In this document: positions 45,707-54,120 of the stretch, in pieces
How the letters are laid out: the number at the start of each line of letters is the position of its first letter
Position numbering within the stretch: position 1 is the first letter of the stretch
NCBI GenBank assembly: GCA_028370155.1
Contig: CP116670.1
Span: forward strand, 1,860,001 to 1,924,000
Length of the DNA stretch: 64,000 nucleotides
Source of the DNA: Arthrobacter sp. OVS8
GTDB lineage: Bacteria; Actinomycetota; Actinomycetes; Actinomycetales; Micrococcaceae
Direction: 5' to 3'
Program-made: the position numbers and the translations under genes
The notes under the pieces: model-generated
The model's input: only the letters and a program-made list of their open reading frames with translations
Told to the model about the DNA's origin: nothing
Database searches by the model: none

Positions 45707-47047
45707 CTAAGCCGCGGCGTGCGCCGCCGTCCGGCGCCCCCACGCCAGTTCGCGGAGACGGATCAGGTCCAGCGCCGGCTGGGCGGGCGGAACGCCCGGA
45801 CGCTTCCGCGGAACAATGACCCGCAGGGCGGCGGGTTCGATGGTGCACCGCACCGGGGTGGCAAGCATCAGCGCCTCCCCGTCCACGCCGACCGGGATCT
45901 CGGGCACATCGGCGTCGACCAACACCTCCACCGCGGTGCGCTGGATCAGGCCGCGCTTCGTCGCCCGGCGCAGCAGCCCGACGGCTTCACGGGTGCTGGA
46001 GGCGGAGAGCGCCACGGCACCGAGCACGCCGCGGTCGAGCCGGGTGCGGCGGCCCAGGCCCGCGAGGTCGTGGCTACCGTACGGGCCGTTGCTTACCAGC
46101 ACCGCCTGGGGCCCGTCCACGGTGGTGCCGTCGATTTTGGCGTGCAGCCGTGCCCCCTTGGCGCCTTTGATGAGGTCCGGAAGCATCTGCAGCACGGTAC
46201 CGGTCTTGTCGTCACGGTACTCGGGACTTTGCACCACCTCGGCGTAGACCCCGAAGGAGGAATTGTTGACGAAGGTGCGGCCGTTGATCTTGCCAAGGTC
46301 GACGTGCAGCTCCACCCCGTCGCGGAGGGCATCCAGGCAGCCCGTGGGGTCCTCCCGGTCCAGGCCGAGGTCCAGGGCGAAATGGTTACGGGTGCCGGCG
46401 CTGATCACCAGGAAAGGAAGGTTGTGCTCGGACGCGATGCCGGCCACCAGCGCCTGGGTTCCGTCACCCCCGGCAACACCTAGCAGGTCCGCGCCCCGCG
46501 CCACCGCGTCCCGGGCCAACGCGTCCACGTCCACCTGTCCCGGCCCCTCCAGGAGCGCCACCTCGGCGCCCAGCTCCTCCGCTTTGCGCTGCAGATCGAA
46601 CTTCACCACCTTGCCCCCGCCGGACCGCGGGTTCATCACCACAAAGGGATGCCGCCATGCCGGAGCGGGGTACTCGGTCATCTTGGACCCCGCCCGGGGC
46701 TCCCGGAGGGCGGCCCGGGCACACACCACCGCCACGAACACCAGCCCGACGGAGATCATGACCTCCAACAGCAGGCCCGCCTGGACGTACAGGAACAGGA
46801 CCACCAGCGGGGCCAGCACCGCCACCGCCAAGGCACACCAGCGGAGGAAACCGCGGCTGATGAGGAACCAATAGATGCCGGCCACCGTCACCACAACGCC
46901 GCCGGCACCGGTCAGGAGCAGGGCAACCGTGCCCGCGATGCCTGCCGCCACCAGCGGGACCACCGCCGCGCAGAACAGCGCGACATATGCGGCCCTCGCC
47001 CACCACCGCCGGGTCTCTGGGACCTCTTCGAAAGGGATGACAGTCAT
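45707..47047 (-). CDS. Membrane-anchored diacylglycerol kinase-family lipid kinase
   Basis: A 446-residue protein. The N-terminal 110 residues hold three or four TM helices (WARAAYVALFCAAVVPLVAA, LVVLFLYVQAGLLLEVMISV). The DAGK catalytic domain follows: FVVMNPRSGGGKVVKFDLQ, LLGVAGGDGTQALVAGIASE (the GGDGT ATP-binding motif) and FLVISAGTRNHFALDLGLDR. The C-terminal half ends with VGVDGEALMLATPVRCTIEP. It should phosphorylate diacylglycerol or a related lipid at the membrane. The start is the ATG at 47047, with AGGAGCAGG upstream. Intact. Confidence 0.92.
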   Translation of the reverse strand: MTVIPFEEVPETRRWWARAAYVALFCAAVVPLVAAGIAGTVALLLTGAGGVVVTVAGIYWFLISRGFLRWCALAVAVLAPLVVLFLYVQAGLLLEVMISVGLVFVAVVCARAALREPRAGSKMTEYPAPAWRHPFVVMNPRSGGGKVVKFDLQRKAEELGAEVALLEGPGQVDVDALARDAVARGADLLGVAGGDGTQALVAGIASEHNLPFLVISAGTRNHFALDLGLDREDPTGCLDALRDGVELHVDLGKINGRTFVNNSSFGVYAEVVQSPEYRDDKTGTVLQMLPDLIKGAKGARLHAKIDGTTVDGPQAVLVSNGPYGSHDLAGLGRRTRLDRGVLGAVALSASSTREAVGLLRRATKRGLIQRTAVEVLVDADVPEIPVGVDGEALMLATPVRCTIEPAALRVIVPRKRPGVPPAQPALDLIRLRELAWGRRTAAHAAA

Positions 47048-47131
47048 ATCCTGCTCCTTGCGGTTTTCCGGCCCCGGCCGAGCGCCTCGCCTGGCTGATC
47101 GCTTCGCCCGGTCCCGCCTGCGGCTGCGCCG

Positions 47132-47467
47132 TCAGGTTTTGATTTTCGCGACGGTCATCAGGATCGCCGAGTCCTCTTCCGCTTCCAGGCTGTGCAGCCC
47201 GTCCGGCACGATCAGCAGGTCCCCGGTCTTCCCCTGCCAGGATTCCTTGCCCGCACGCAGCCGGACGCAGCCGCGGAGGACGAACACGGTTGCCTCTCCC
47301 GGATTCTGGTGCTCGCTCAGCTGCGTCCCCGCCCGGAACGCCATCACCGTTTGGCGGAGGGTCTTCTCATGCCCGCCAAACGCAGTGTCCGCAGCACGTC
47401 CGCTGGGTGCCGCCACCGCAGCCGCAATCTGCTGCCGCGCAAGGGCATCCAGCGATATCTTCTGCAT
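47132..47467 (-). CDS. Cupin-domain protein
   Basis: A 111-residue single-domain cupin. LSEHQNPGEATVFVLRGCVR carries the first cupin motif (His, then Glu, then Gly), and GDLLIVPDGLHSLEAEED the second with its His. The N-terminal helix SLDALARQQIAAAVAAPSGR is typical of a common actinobacterial group of LuxR/cupin-like proteins. The start is the ATG at 47467. Ligand unknown. Confidence 0.88.
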   Translation of the reverse strand: MQKISLDALARQQIAAAVAAPSGRAADTAFGGHEKTLRQTVMAFRAGTQLSEHQNPGEATVFVLRGCVRLRAGKESWQGKTGDLLIVPDGLHSLEAEEDSAILMTVAKIKT

Positions 47468-47592
47468 GGGGCCACCCTACTCAGAAACAGGCTCCCTGCC
47501 GAGGGTCCTAAGCCCCGTTCTGACTGGACCCGGACGGCATACCTCGCTTCCCCACTCTCGACCGCAACCCGCCGCCGCTCTACGCTTAATCC

Positions 47593-48396
47593 ATGCCCCG
47601 CGTGAGCGTCAACGGCATTGAGCTGTACTACGAAGAGCACGGCGACGGGCTGCCCGTCCTGGGTATTCACGGGACGCCCAGCTCCGCAGTGCTGTGGGAG
47701 GACGCGGCCGCCGAGCTGGCGAAGATCTGCCGCTGCATCATCTACGACCGCAGGGGCTTTCACCGCAGCGAGCGTCCGGTGCCGTTCGAATCCGTGGATC
47801 TGGCAGACCATGTGGACGATGCCGCCGCCCTGCTGGATGCGCTGTCCGCCACACCGGCGGTGGTTATCGGCCGCAGCACCGGCGGGGAGATCGCGCTGGC
47901 CCTCGCACACCGGCACCCGGACAAGGTCACGGCACTGGTCCTGCTGGAACCCGCCGTGTTCTGGCTGGATCCCGAGGCCCAGGCCTGGGCGGACCGGCTC
48001 CGCGACACAGTGCTGGAAGCCGCGGCACAGGACCCGGACTCCGCGGCCGCCACAGTCATCCGGGACGCCTTGGGAGACCATATCTGGGACACGCTGCCCC
48101 GGGAGCTCCGGGAAATGTTCGCCGCCACCAGTCCGGCCGTGCTGGCTGAGATCAGGGGCGACGGCCTGGACCTCAGCGCGAACCCGCCCGCCCTGGGGCC
48201 GGAGGAACTGGCCGCCGTCAGCCTGCCTACCCTCCTGGTCTCCGCGGAGGACTCACCCGCGGTGCTGCGGACAGTCAATTCACGCTTGTCACAGCTTCTG
48301 CCCGCGGCCGAGAGCGTTCTGGTTCCCGGCGGCCACCTCATCAACCCCGCCCACCCCGCGGTGCTGGAGTTCCTGGGCCGCTTCACCGGCGCCTAA
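47593..48396 (+). CDS. Alpha/beta-fold hydrolase
   Basis: A 267-residue intact hydrolase. The oxyanion-region LGIHGTPSSAVLWEDAA, nucleophile elbow VVIGRSTGGEIALALA (GxSxG), LLVSAEDSPAVL with the likely acid, and VPGGHLINPAHP with the catalytic His give the complete triad order. The N-terminus VSVNGIELYYEEHGDGLPVL is standard. Substrate cannot be told. It converges with the acylphosphatase gene, with 8 bases between the stops. Confidence 0.9.
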   Translation: MPRVSVNGIELYYEEHGDGLPVLGIHGTPSSAVLWEDAAAELAKICRCIIYDRRGFHRSERPVPFESVDLADHVDDAAALLDALSATPAVVIGRSTGGEIALALAHRHPDKVTALVLLEPAVFWLDPEAQAWADRLRDTVLEAAAQDPDSAAATVIRDALGDHIWDTLPRELREMFAATSPAVLAEIRGDGLDLSANPPALGPEELAAVSLPTLLVSAEDSPAVLRTVNSRLSQLLPAAESVLVPGGHLINPAHPAVLEFLGRFTGA

Positions 48397-48404
48397 TTCA
48401 GGGC

Positions 48405-48710
48405 CTAATACACCACCCGGAAATTACTGAAAGCCCCCGTCGCCCGGGAGATCGACTCGTCCACGGAGTCCACCCGCCCCGGCGCGTCCGGCGAGCGCAG
48501 CCAGCGCCGGAACTCCAGCACCACCGACTGGGGGCCCTCCGCCGCAATGCCCACCGTGCCGTCCGAGTTGTTCCTGACCGTGCCGGTCAGCCCCAGCTCC
48601 TCGGCCTTGCGCACGGTCCAGTAGCGGAAGCCGACTGCCTGCACCACACCGTCCACCCGCGCCGTCAGCCGGACCCACTCGCCGGAATCGCCCTTCGGAA
48701 ACTCAGCCAT
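48405..48710 (-). CDS. acyP: Acylphosphatase
   Basis: A 101-residue enzyme, the usual size, hydrolysing acyl phosphates. The phosphate-binding loop VDGVVQAVGFRYWTVRKA carries the catalytic Arg, and TGTVRNNSDGTVGIAAEG the catalytic Asn. The end RWLRSPDAPGRVDSVD also fits. The ATG at 48710 is chosen as it gives the normal length; the longer frame upstream has no similarity. Confidence 0.92.
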   Translation of the reverse strand: MAEFPKGDSGEWVRLTARVDGVVQAVGFRYWTVRKAEELGLTGTVRNNSDGTVGIAAEGPQSVVLEFRRWLRSPDAPGRVDSVDESISRATGAFSNFRVVY

Positions 48711-48911
48711 GCCCCAATCTAACGCCCCGCACGGAGACCACCGCCAGAGGACTGGCGCACTTTCCACATAGGGTCCTTCGCCCCTTACCTTCCGCAGAGC
48801 GGAGTAGGAATGATGGTCGGGTGCGCTGCGGGGACGTGTCGAGAAAATGGCATGGCACAACGATGTGTCTTAACCTCCCGCCGCGCTGCATCGCCCGAGA
48901 GGACAAAGACG

Positions 48912-49175
48912 ATGGCAGGACAATTCGAAATCTTCACGGACGCTGAGGCGAACGTCCGTTTCCGGCTCCTCGGCGCCGACGGAACGGTCTTGGCGATCTC
49001 CAAGGCCTTCGAGGACAAGCAGGCCGCCGCGGAGGGCATCATGGCAGTCCGCGAATGCGCGGGCACCGGCCTGATCAAGGAAGCCCGCACCAACGCCTGG
49101 GGCGGCACAGGCAGCACCCGGGCAGGCCTGCCGAAACCGGCGCACCGCCGGCACCGGCATATCCCCGCCGTTTAG
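48912..49175 (+). CDS. DUF1508/YegP-like small protein
   Basis: An 87-residue protein with one DUF1508 unit: GQFEIFTDAEANVRFRLLGA, DGTVLAISKAFEDKQAAAEG and IMAVRECAGTGLI. The C-terminal tail is basic and low-complexity. The ATG at 48912 is chosen because it starts right at the domain. Function of the family is unknown. Confidence 0.85.
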   Translation: MAGQFEIFTDAEANVRFRLLGADGTVLAISKAFEDKQAAAEGIMAVRECAGTGLIKEARTNAWGGTGSTRAGLPKPAHRRHRHIPAV

Positions 49176-49227
49176 AAAACCGAAGACCCGCCGTCTAAGC
49201 GGCGAAGCAGCAACCTTCCGGGCCGCC

Positions 49228-49263
49228 GCATATGTGCATACTCGTGCACATATGCATCTATAA
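49228..49263 (+). promoter_or_regulatory. ArsR/SmtB-type operator overlapping a -10 region
   Basis: CATATGTGCA (49228-49237) and TGCACATATG (49244-49253) are perfect 10-base arms with a 6-base spacer. This is the layout of operators for ArsR/SmtB repressors. TATAAT (49258-49263) follows by 4 bases, and the MFS start codon is only 8 bases after it, so the mRNA is probably leaderless. The ArsR protein encoded at 50508 is the likely repressor. Confidence 0.8.
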
Positions 49264-49270
49264 TGGGTCC

Positions 49271-50545
49271 ATGCTCTCGGTTCTCAAAGACGGTACGTAC
49301 CGGCGGTTGTTCGCCGCGCAGGTTGTGGCGCTGCTAGGTACCGGCCTTTTGACTGTGGCGCTGGGTCTGCTCGCCTTTGATCTGGCGGGAAGCGACGCCG
49401 GGGCCGTGCTGGGCACGGCCCTGCTGATCAAGATGCTGGCCTATGTGGGCTTCGCTCCCGTGGTCAATGCCCTGGTGGCCAGGTTGCCGAAGAAGCCGGT
49501 GCTGATCGGCGCGGACCTGGTGCGTGCTGCGATGGCCCTGTGCCTGCCGTTCATCACGGAGGCCTGGCAGATCTACGTGGTTATTTTCCTGCTGCAGTCG
49601 GCCTCGGCCACGTTCACACCGGCGTTCCAGTCGCTGATCCCGACGGTGCTGAAGGATGAGCGGGACTACACCCGCGCACTGTCCCTGTCGCGGCTGGCGT
49701 ATGACATGGAAGCGCTGGTCAGCCCGGCTGCGGCCGCTCTGCTGCTGACCGTCCTGAGTTACAACAACCTGTTCCTCGGCACGGTGGCCGGGTTCCTGTT
49801 CTCCGCCTTGATGGTGGTGATCACTGCGCTGCCCCGGGTCGAGGCACAGACCGGGCCCGCGATGTCCCTATGGCACCGGACCACCCTGGGGGTCCGCATT
49901 TTCTGGCGCAACAGGAGCCTGCGGTCCCTGCTGGCGCTGAACCTGGTGGTCGCGGCACCAACTGCCCTGGTGCTGGTCAACACCGTGGTTTATGTCCGCG
50001 ATGTGCTCGGCCGCCCAGACACGGATCTGGCACTGGCCCTGGCCTGCTTCGGTATCGGCTCCATGCTGGTGGCGGTGTTCGCGCCCCGGGTCCTGGAGCG
50101 GTTCGGGGACCGGGCGGTGATGCTGACCGGCGCCGTCGCAATACCGGCCGCCCTCGCCGGTGCCACCGCGGCCATGTTCCTGGCCACGCCCGGCACCGGG
50201 TGGTGGCTGCTCCTGGGGCTGTGGTTCGTGCTGGGTGCTGGGAACTCGACCATCCTGACGCCGTCCGCCCGGCTGCTGCGTGACGCGTCAACCGAGGCCA
50301 CCCGGCCGTACGTCTTCACGGCCCAGTTCTCCCTCTCACACGCCTGCTACATCGTCGCCTACCCGCTGGCCGGGTGGGTCGGCGCTGCCGCCGGGCTGGG
50401 CTGGGCGGCACTCTTGCTGACAATCCTTGCGATACTAGGCAGTGCGGGAGCATTCCTGTCCTGGCCCGGACGCACCCGGGGAGCAGAAGCCCGCGAGGAG
50501 GAGACCGTTGAGCAGCCAACCGAACGTACCGCCGCCCGCCGCTGA
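49271..50545 (+). CDS. MFS transporter, ArsR-linked
   Basis: A 424-residue intact major-facilitator protein with 12 expected helices (GTYRRLFAAQVVALLGTGLL, LALNLVVAAPTALVLVNTVV and others). It resembles the group found with ArsR regulators and annotated as efflux pumps. The ATG at 49271 is chosen: it sits at the start of the conserved region and about 8 bases after a TATAAT box, with no ribosome-binding site between, implying leaderless translation. The end overlaps the ArsR gene by 38 bases. The inducer may be a metal or a hydrophobic compound. Confidence 0.9.
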   Translation: MLSVLKDGTYRRLFAAQVVALLGTGLLTVALGLLAFDLAGSDAGAVLGTALLIKMLAYVGFAPVVNALVARLPKKPVLIGADLVRAAMALCLPFITEAWQIYVVIFLLQSASATFTPAFQSLIPTVLKDERDYTRALSLSRLAYDMEALVSPAAAALLLTVLSYNNLFLGTVAGFLFSALMVVITALPRVEAQTGPAMSLWHRTTLGVRIFWRNRSLRSLLALNLVVAAPTALVLVNTVVYVRDVLGRPDTDLALALACFGIGSMLVAVFAPRVLERFGDRAVMLTGAVAIPAALAGATAAMFLATPGTGWWLLLGLWFVLGAGNSTILTPSARLLRDASTEATRPYVFTAQFSLSHACYIVAYPLAGWVGAAAGLGWAALLLTILAILGSAGAFLSWPGRTRGAEAREEETVEQPTERTAARR

Positions 50546-50881
50546 GGAACCCTCGCTCGTCCACGCGGTAGCCCCGGAACGGAGCTACTGGAAACCGCCG
50601 CCGGCACACTGCGGATGCTGGCCGAACCAACCCGCCTGCACCTGCTCTGGCAGCTCGCCCAGGGCCCGAAGACCGTCACCGAACTAACGGCTGCGGCCCA
50701 GGCTCCGCGCACCGTGGTCAGCCAGCATCTGGCCAAGCTCAGGCTCAGCGGCATCGTGGACACCCGCAAGGACGGACGGCACGTCATCTACTCCCTGCAC
50801 GACGGCCACCTCATCCGGCTCATCCAGGAAACCATCAACCACGCCGACCACAAGATCACCGGCGAACCCGTCCACGACTGA
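50508..50881 (+). CDS. ArsR-family regulator (frameshifted near 50583)
   Basis: About 125 codons. A TTG at 50508, behind GAGGAG, opens SSQPNVPPPAAEEPSLVHAV. One base is missing near 50583, and ELLETAAGTLRMLAEPTRLH continues in the next frame. The winged helix reads PTRLHLLWQLAQGPKTVTEL, TVVSQHLAKLRLSGIVDTRK and GRHVIYSLHDGHLIRL. No Cys metal site of the classical ArsR type is seen in the recognition helix; a C-terminal His-rich tail (LIQETINHADHK) could bind metal as in SmtB/NmtR. It overlaps the MFS gene and probably autoregulates through the palindrome at 49228. Confidence 0.82.
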
Positions 50882-50930
50882 CGATTCCCCCGACGGCGGT
50901 CCTCCATTGGGAGTCCCGCTATGTCGACCC

Positions 50931-51720
50931 CTATGACGAGTCCCCGACGGCGTGGCGCTGCCGGTCGGCGCATCGGCCGGGCGAAGGGACGTGATCATCT
51001 TCCGGACGTCCTGGTACTCCGGCGTCGACGCGTACAGCTTGGCCTTCTCCAGATACGGCAGCTTGGCGTCGCCGGGCGTTGTGTTGTTCTCCGGGTTGTA
51101 CGTCCCGCCGAAGAACGCGCCGCTCGGCGGCCACAGGAACAGGTGGAACATGGGGCACGCCAGCTCGCCCGGCTCCTCGGGCACCAAGGTGATGCCGTAG
51201 GCCGCGATGGTGGATTGTGTGGCCACAGGATCCGGGTCATCGCCCCGGGACTCGAAGACGTAGCGGGGCACCCCGCCGTCGGCGCCCCTCCCTCAGCGAG
51301 GGCCACCATCGGCTCCGAATCGTAGACCTCGTACGGGGTCTTCCCGACGCACTCCGCGCCGGTGACAATGTTGGTCCGCAGGCCGGCCATCGTTTTCCCC
51401 TCGGCGTTGAGCACGTCCACGAACTCGCCGCCCAGCGCCCCGCCCGGGTCTTTGACCGTCCAGCCCGCGGGGTAGTCGAACGACAATCCCGCGTCCGTCG
51501 TCGTAAACGTCTTCCAGCCGGACGACGGCGTCCCCTCCTCGGACGGCGACCCGGACGGCGACGTGGGTGACGGTGTTGCGGTGCTGCTTGGGGTCTGGCT
51601 CGTGGGAGGAGCCGGCTCCGGCACCACCAGGCCGCAGGACGCCAGCAACAGGACCACCCCGATGGCGGCGCCAACAGTGGCGCCCAGGGTGGCGCCGGGG
51701 CGTCCGGCCGGCTTCCTCAC
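50931..51720 (-). CDS. Lipoprotein of a twin pair, copy B (frameshifted near 51270)
   Basis: About 260 codons, starting with a GTG at 51720 only 4 bases after copy A. It has a basic lead, hydrophobic core and lipobox (LLLASC), then a Pro/Ser/Thr linker. The domain reads SGWKTFTTTDAGLSFDYPAG, GKTMAGLRTNIVTGAECVGK and YEVYDSEP. After the shift come RYVFESRGDDPDP, AYGITLVPEEPGELACPMFH and FLWPPSGAFFGGTYNPENN. The last codons are uncertain because another shift near 50960 may move the stop. Function unknown; it resembles copy A throughout. Confidence 0.7.
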
Positions 51721-51724
51721 ATCC

Positions 51725-52434
51725 CTACTTTCCGGCCGGCCGCAGTGACATGATGGCCTGCTTGACGTCTTTGTACTCGGTGGTGTCCATATATACCTCG
51801 GGGGTGTCCACATTCTTGGGCGCCCCGGGGTGGTGTCAAACGGGTCATAGACGCCGCTGAACATGGCGCGGTTGGGCGGCCAGGTGAAGTAGTGGGAGAT
51901 CGGGCAGGCGGTATCCCCGACGGCTTCCGGCTCGGAGGTGATGCCGTAGCCCAGGGTCAGGGATTTCGACGGATCGCTCGACGCCGGGTCAGTACGCCCC
52001 TCGTACACAAACCTGGGGGTTGCCCCGTCCTGGGCCAGCGCCGGGACGGGCTCGGTGTCGTACACCATAAATGGGAACTTCTCCGGGCACTCGGCGCCTG
52101 CGACCATGCCGGTCCGCAGGGTGGCCATCGTCTTGCCGTAGTCACTCACCAGGGCTACAAACACACCGCCTTCTGCCGGCGGCCCGGCCGGGTCCACGAT
52201 GGTCCACGCCTCCGGGTAGTCGAACGCGAGCGTACCGTCCGACGTCGTGAACGTCTTCCAGCCCGCCGGGACCGTGACGGGAGGTGAGGTGGCCGTCGAC
52301 GGCGGGGCGCTGGCCGTGGCGCTGGTGGCCGGCGGGCTGGTGGACGGGGCTGCCGCCGGTGTCCCGCATCCTGCGAGGACGGCCGCCGCGCAAACAGCGG
52401 AAATGACTGTGGCCAACGATGCGGCTGGGCGCAT
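51725..52434 (-). CDS. Lipoprotein of a twin pair, copy A (frameshifted near 51830)
   Basis: About 237 codons from the ATG at 52434. The lipobox is AAVLAGC; a Pro/Ser/Thr/Ala linker follows. The domain reads AGWKTFTTSDGTLAFDYPEA, GKTMATLRTGMVAGAECPEK, FMVYDTEPVPALAQDGATPR and YGITSEPEAVGDTACPISHY. After the shift NVDTPEVYMDTTEYKDVKQA and IMSLRPAGK end at a TAG at 51725. A surface-anchored protein with a PsbP/SufI-like 'WKTF...FDYP' start common in actinobacterial lipoproteins; role unknown. Confidence 0.78.
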
Positions 52435-52623
52435 GACACCCTCCCCTGGGAAATATTCAGTGATTGGACCATTCTCGGGGCTTTCCGCGAGGAAACAAGG
52501 GCCTTTGGGCCCTAGGTGTCCCCCATGCAGGCTCCGCGGGCACGGAGACCCCGGCCGTGATGCGCCCCACGTTGACCGCCTCCCGATTTCAGTTGGCCGC
52601 GGAAGCTTGCTAGAGCTTAAGTA

Positions 52624-53911
52624 ATGCAAGACGTCCTCGATCCCGCCATGCCCTTCCTGGTTCCCATCCTCGCGGCCGCGCTCGCCGTGGCCGGCGGCCT
52701 CCTCGCCTCCTGGCTGGTGCGCCGGGTGGTGCTCCGGCTCAACCGCAAGCAGGAAGCCCTCCGCGAGACCTCCCGGGTGGCCCGGCTGCCGCTCCGGCTG
52801 GCGCTCTGCCTGATCGGCGTCCGGATCGCCCTCGGGCTGACCACCGAGGACGCCGAATGGCGCCGCAACGTGGACCATGCGCTGCAAATCGCCGTCATCG
52901 GATCGCTCGCTTGGCTGGCCATCGCCGTGCTGCTCATTATCGAGACCCTGGTGCTCACCCGCTACCGGGTGGACGTGGCGGACAACCGCCGGGCCCGCAG
53001 GCTCCGCACGCAGGTGATCCTGGCCCGGCGGATCGGCGTCGCCCTGATCGCCATCGTGGCGCTCGGCATCGCGATGCTGACGTTCCCCGCGATCCAGGCC
53101 CTCGGCGCCGGGCTGCTGGCTTCCGCCGGTGTGATCTCGATCGTGGCCGGTCTGGCCGCGCAGACCTCCCTGGTGAACGTCTTCGCCGGCATCCAGCTCG
53201 CCTTCACGGACGCGATCCGAGTGGACGACGTGGTGGTGGTGCAGAAGGAATGGGGCCGGATCGAGGAGATCACCCTGACCTACGTGGTGGTCCACATCTG
53301 GGACGACCGGCGGATGATCCTGCCCTCCACATACTTCACCACCACCCCGTTCGAGAACTGGACCCGGCGGCAGTCCGAGGTCATGGGTACCGTGGAGTTC
53401 GACCTCGACTGGCGCGCCCCGGTCGAAGACATGCGCGCCGAGCTCAAAGGGTCCTGGCCACCACCGAACTCTGGGACGAGCGGGTGGGCATCCTGCAGAT
53501 CACCGACGCGACCGCCGGCTTCGTCCGGGTACGCATCCTGGTCAGCGCCGCCGACAGCGCCCAGCTCTTTGACCTGCGCTGCCTCATCCGCGAGGAGCTG
53601 GTGCTGTTCCTGCAGCAGGAACACCCGACGGCGCTCCCCACGTCCGGCTCGAATCGCTCGGTGCCGCCGGGCTGGCGGCCGGAACGCCTGGGGCCCCCGA
53701 AGCGGCGGGTCCGGCCGGCACTTCCGGTACTTCCGCGAAGCGGCCCGGCAAGGTCTCCGTGGCGGCCGACCCCGGCCGGCACCCTGCCGATCCCCACGAC
53801 TCCCAGCTATTCACGGGGTCCATCGAGGCGATCCAACGCTCCAAGGCGTTCACCGGCCCCGGTGAGGAAGTGTTCGAGGACCGGGACAAGAGCATCGCCG
53901 CGCAGAACTGA
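52624..53911 (+). CDS. MscS-family mechanosensitive channel (frameshifted)
   Basis: About 429 codons, ATG at 52624. N-terminal helices include VPILAAALAVAGGLLASWLV. The pore helix and beta domain follow: AGLLASAGVISIVAGLAAQT, LVNVFAGIQLAFTDAIRVDD and VVVVQKEWGRIEEITLTYVV, the hallmark of MscS channels. Breaks near 53452 and 53640 shift to LATTELWDERVGILQITDAT and then a Gly/Ala-rich tail ending DKSIAAQN at 53911. It releases osmolytes on hypo-osmotic shock. The upstream lipoprotein pair is divergent. Confidence 0.9.
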
Positions 53912-54120
53912 CTCGCGTCCGGCGCCGGCCGCCGTCGTCCGGTGCTGTCCGGCGTCGTCGATCCGCCCGGCGTCGGGCCAGCATCGTCCGGTGGTGCCCG
54001 CCGTCGTCCACATAGCGCCGAAGGGGTCTTCCTGCCCGCGGGAACTGTTCAATAATCAGACGTTGGTGAGTCAGCGCCGGTGCTGACCGCCGAGCCTGCT
54101 GGACCAGCTGAGGAGACCCG

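Noticed and set aside
50995-53295. 766-codon minus-strand open frame
   Set aside because: It runs antisense through the MscS gene and in the wrong frame through parts of the lipoproteins; it is a by-product of GC-rich codons. The real genes lie at 50931-52434 and 52624-53911.
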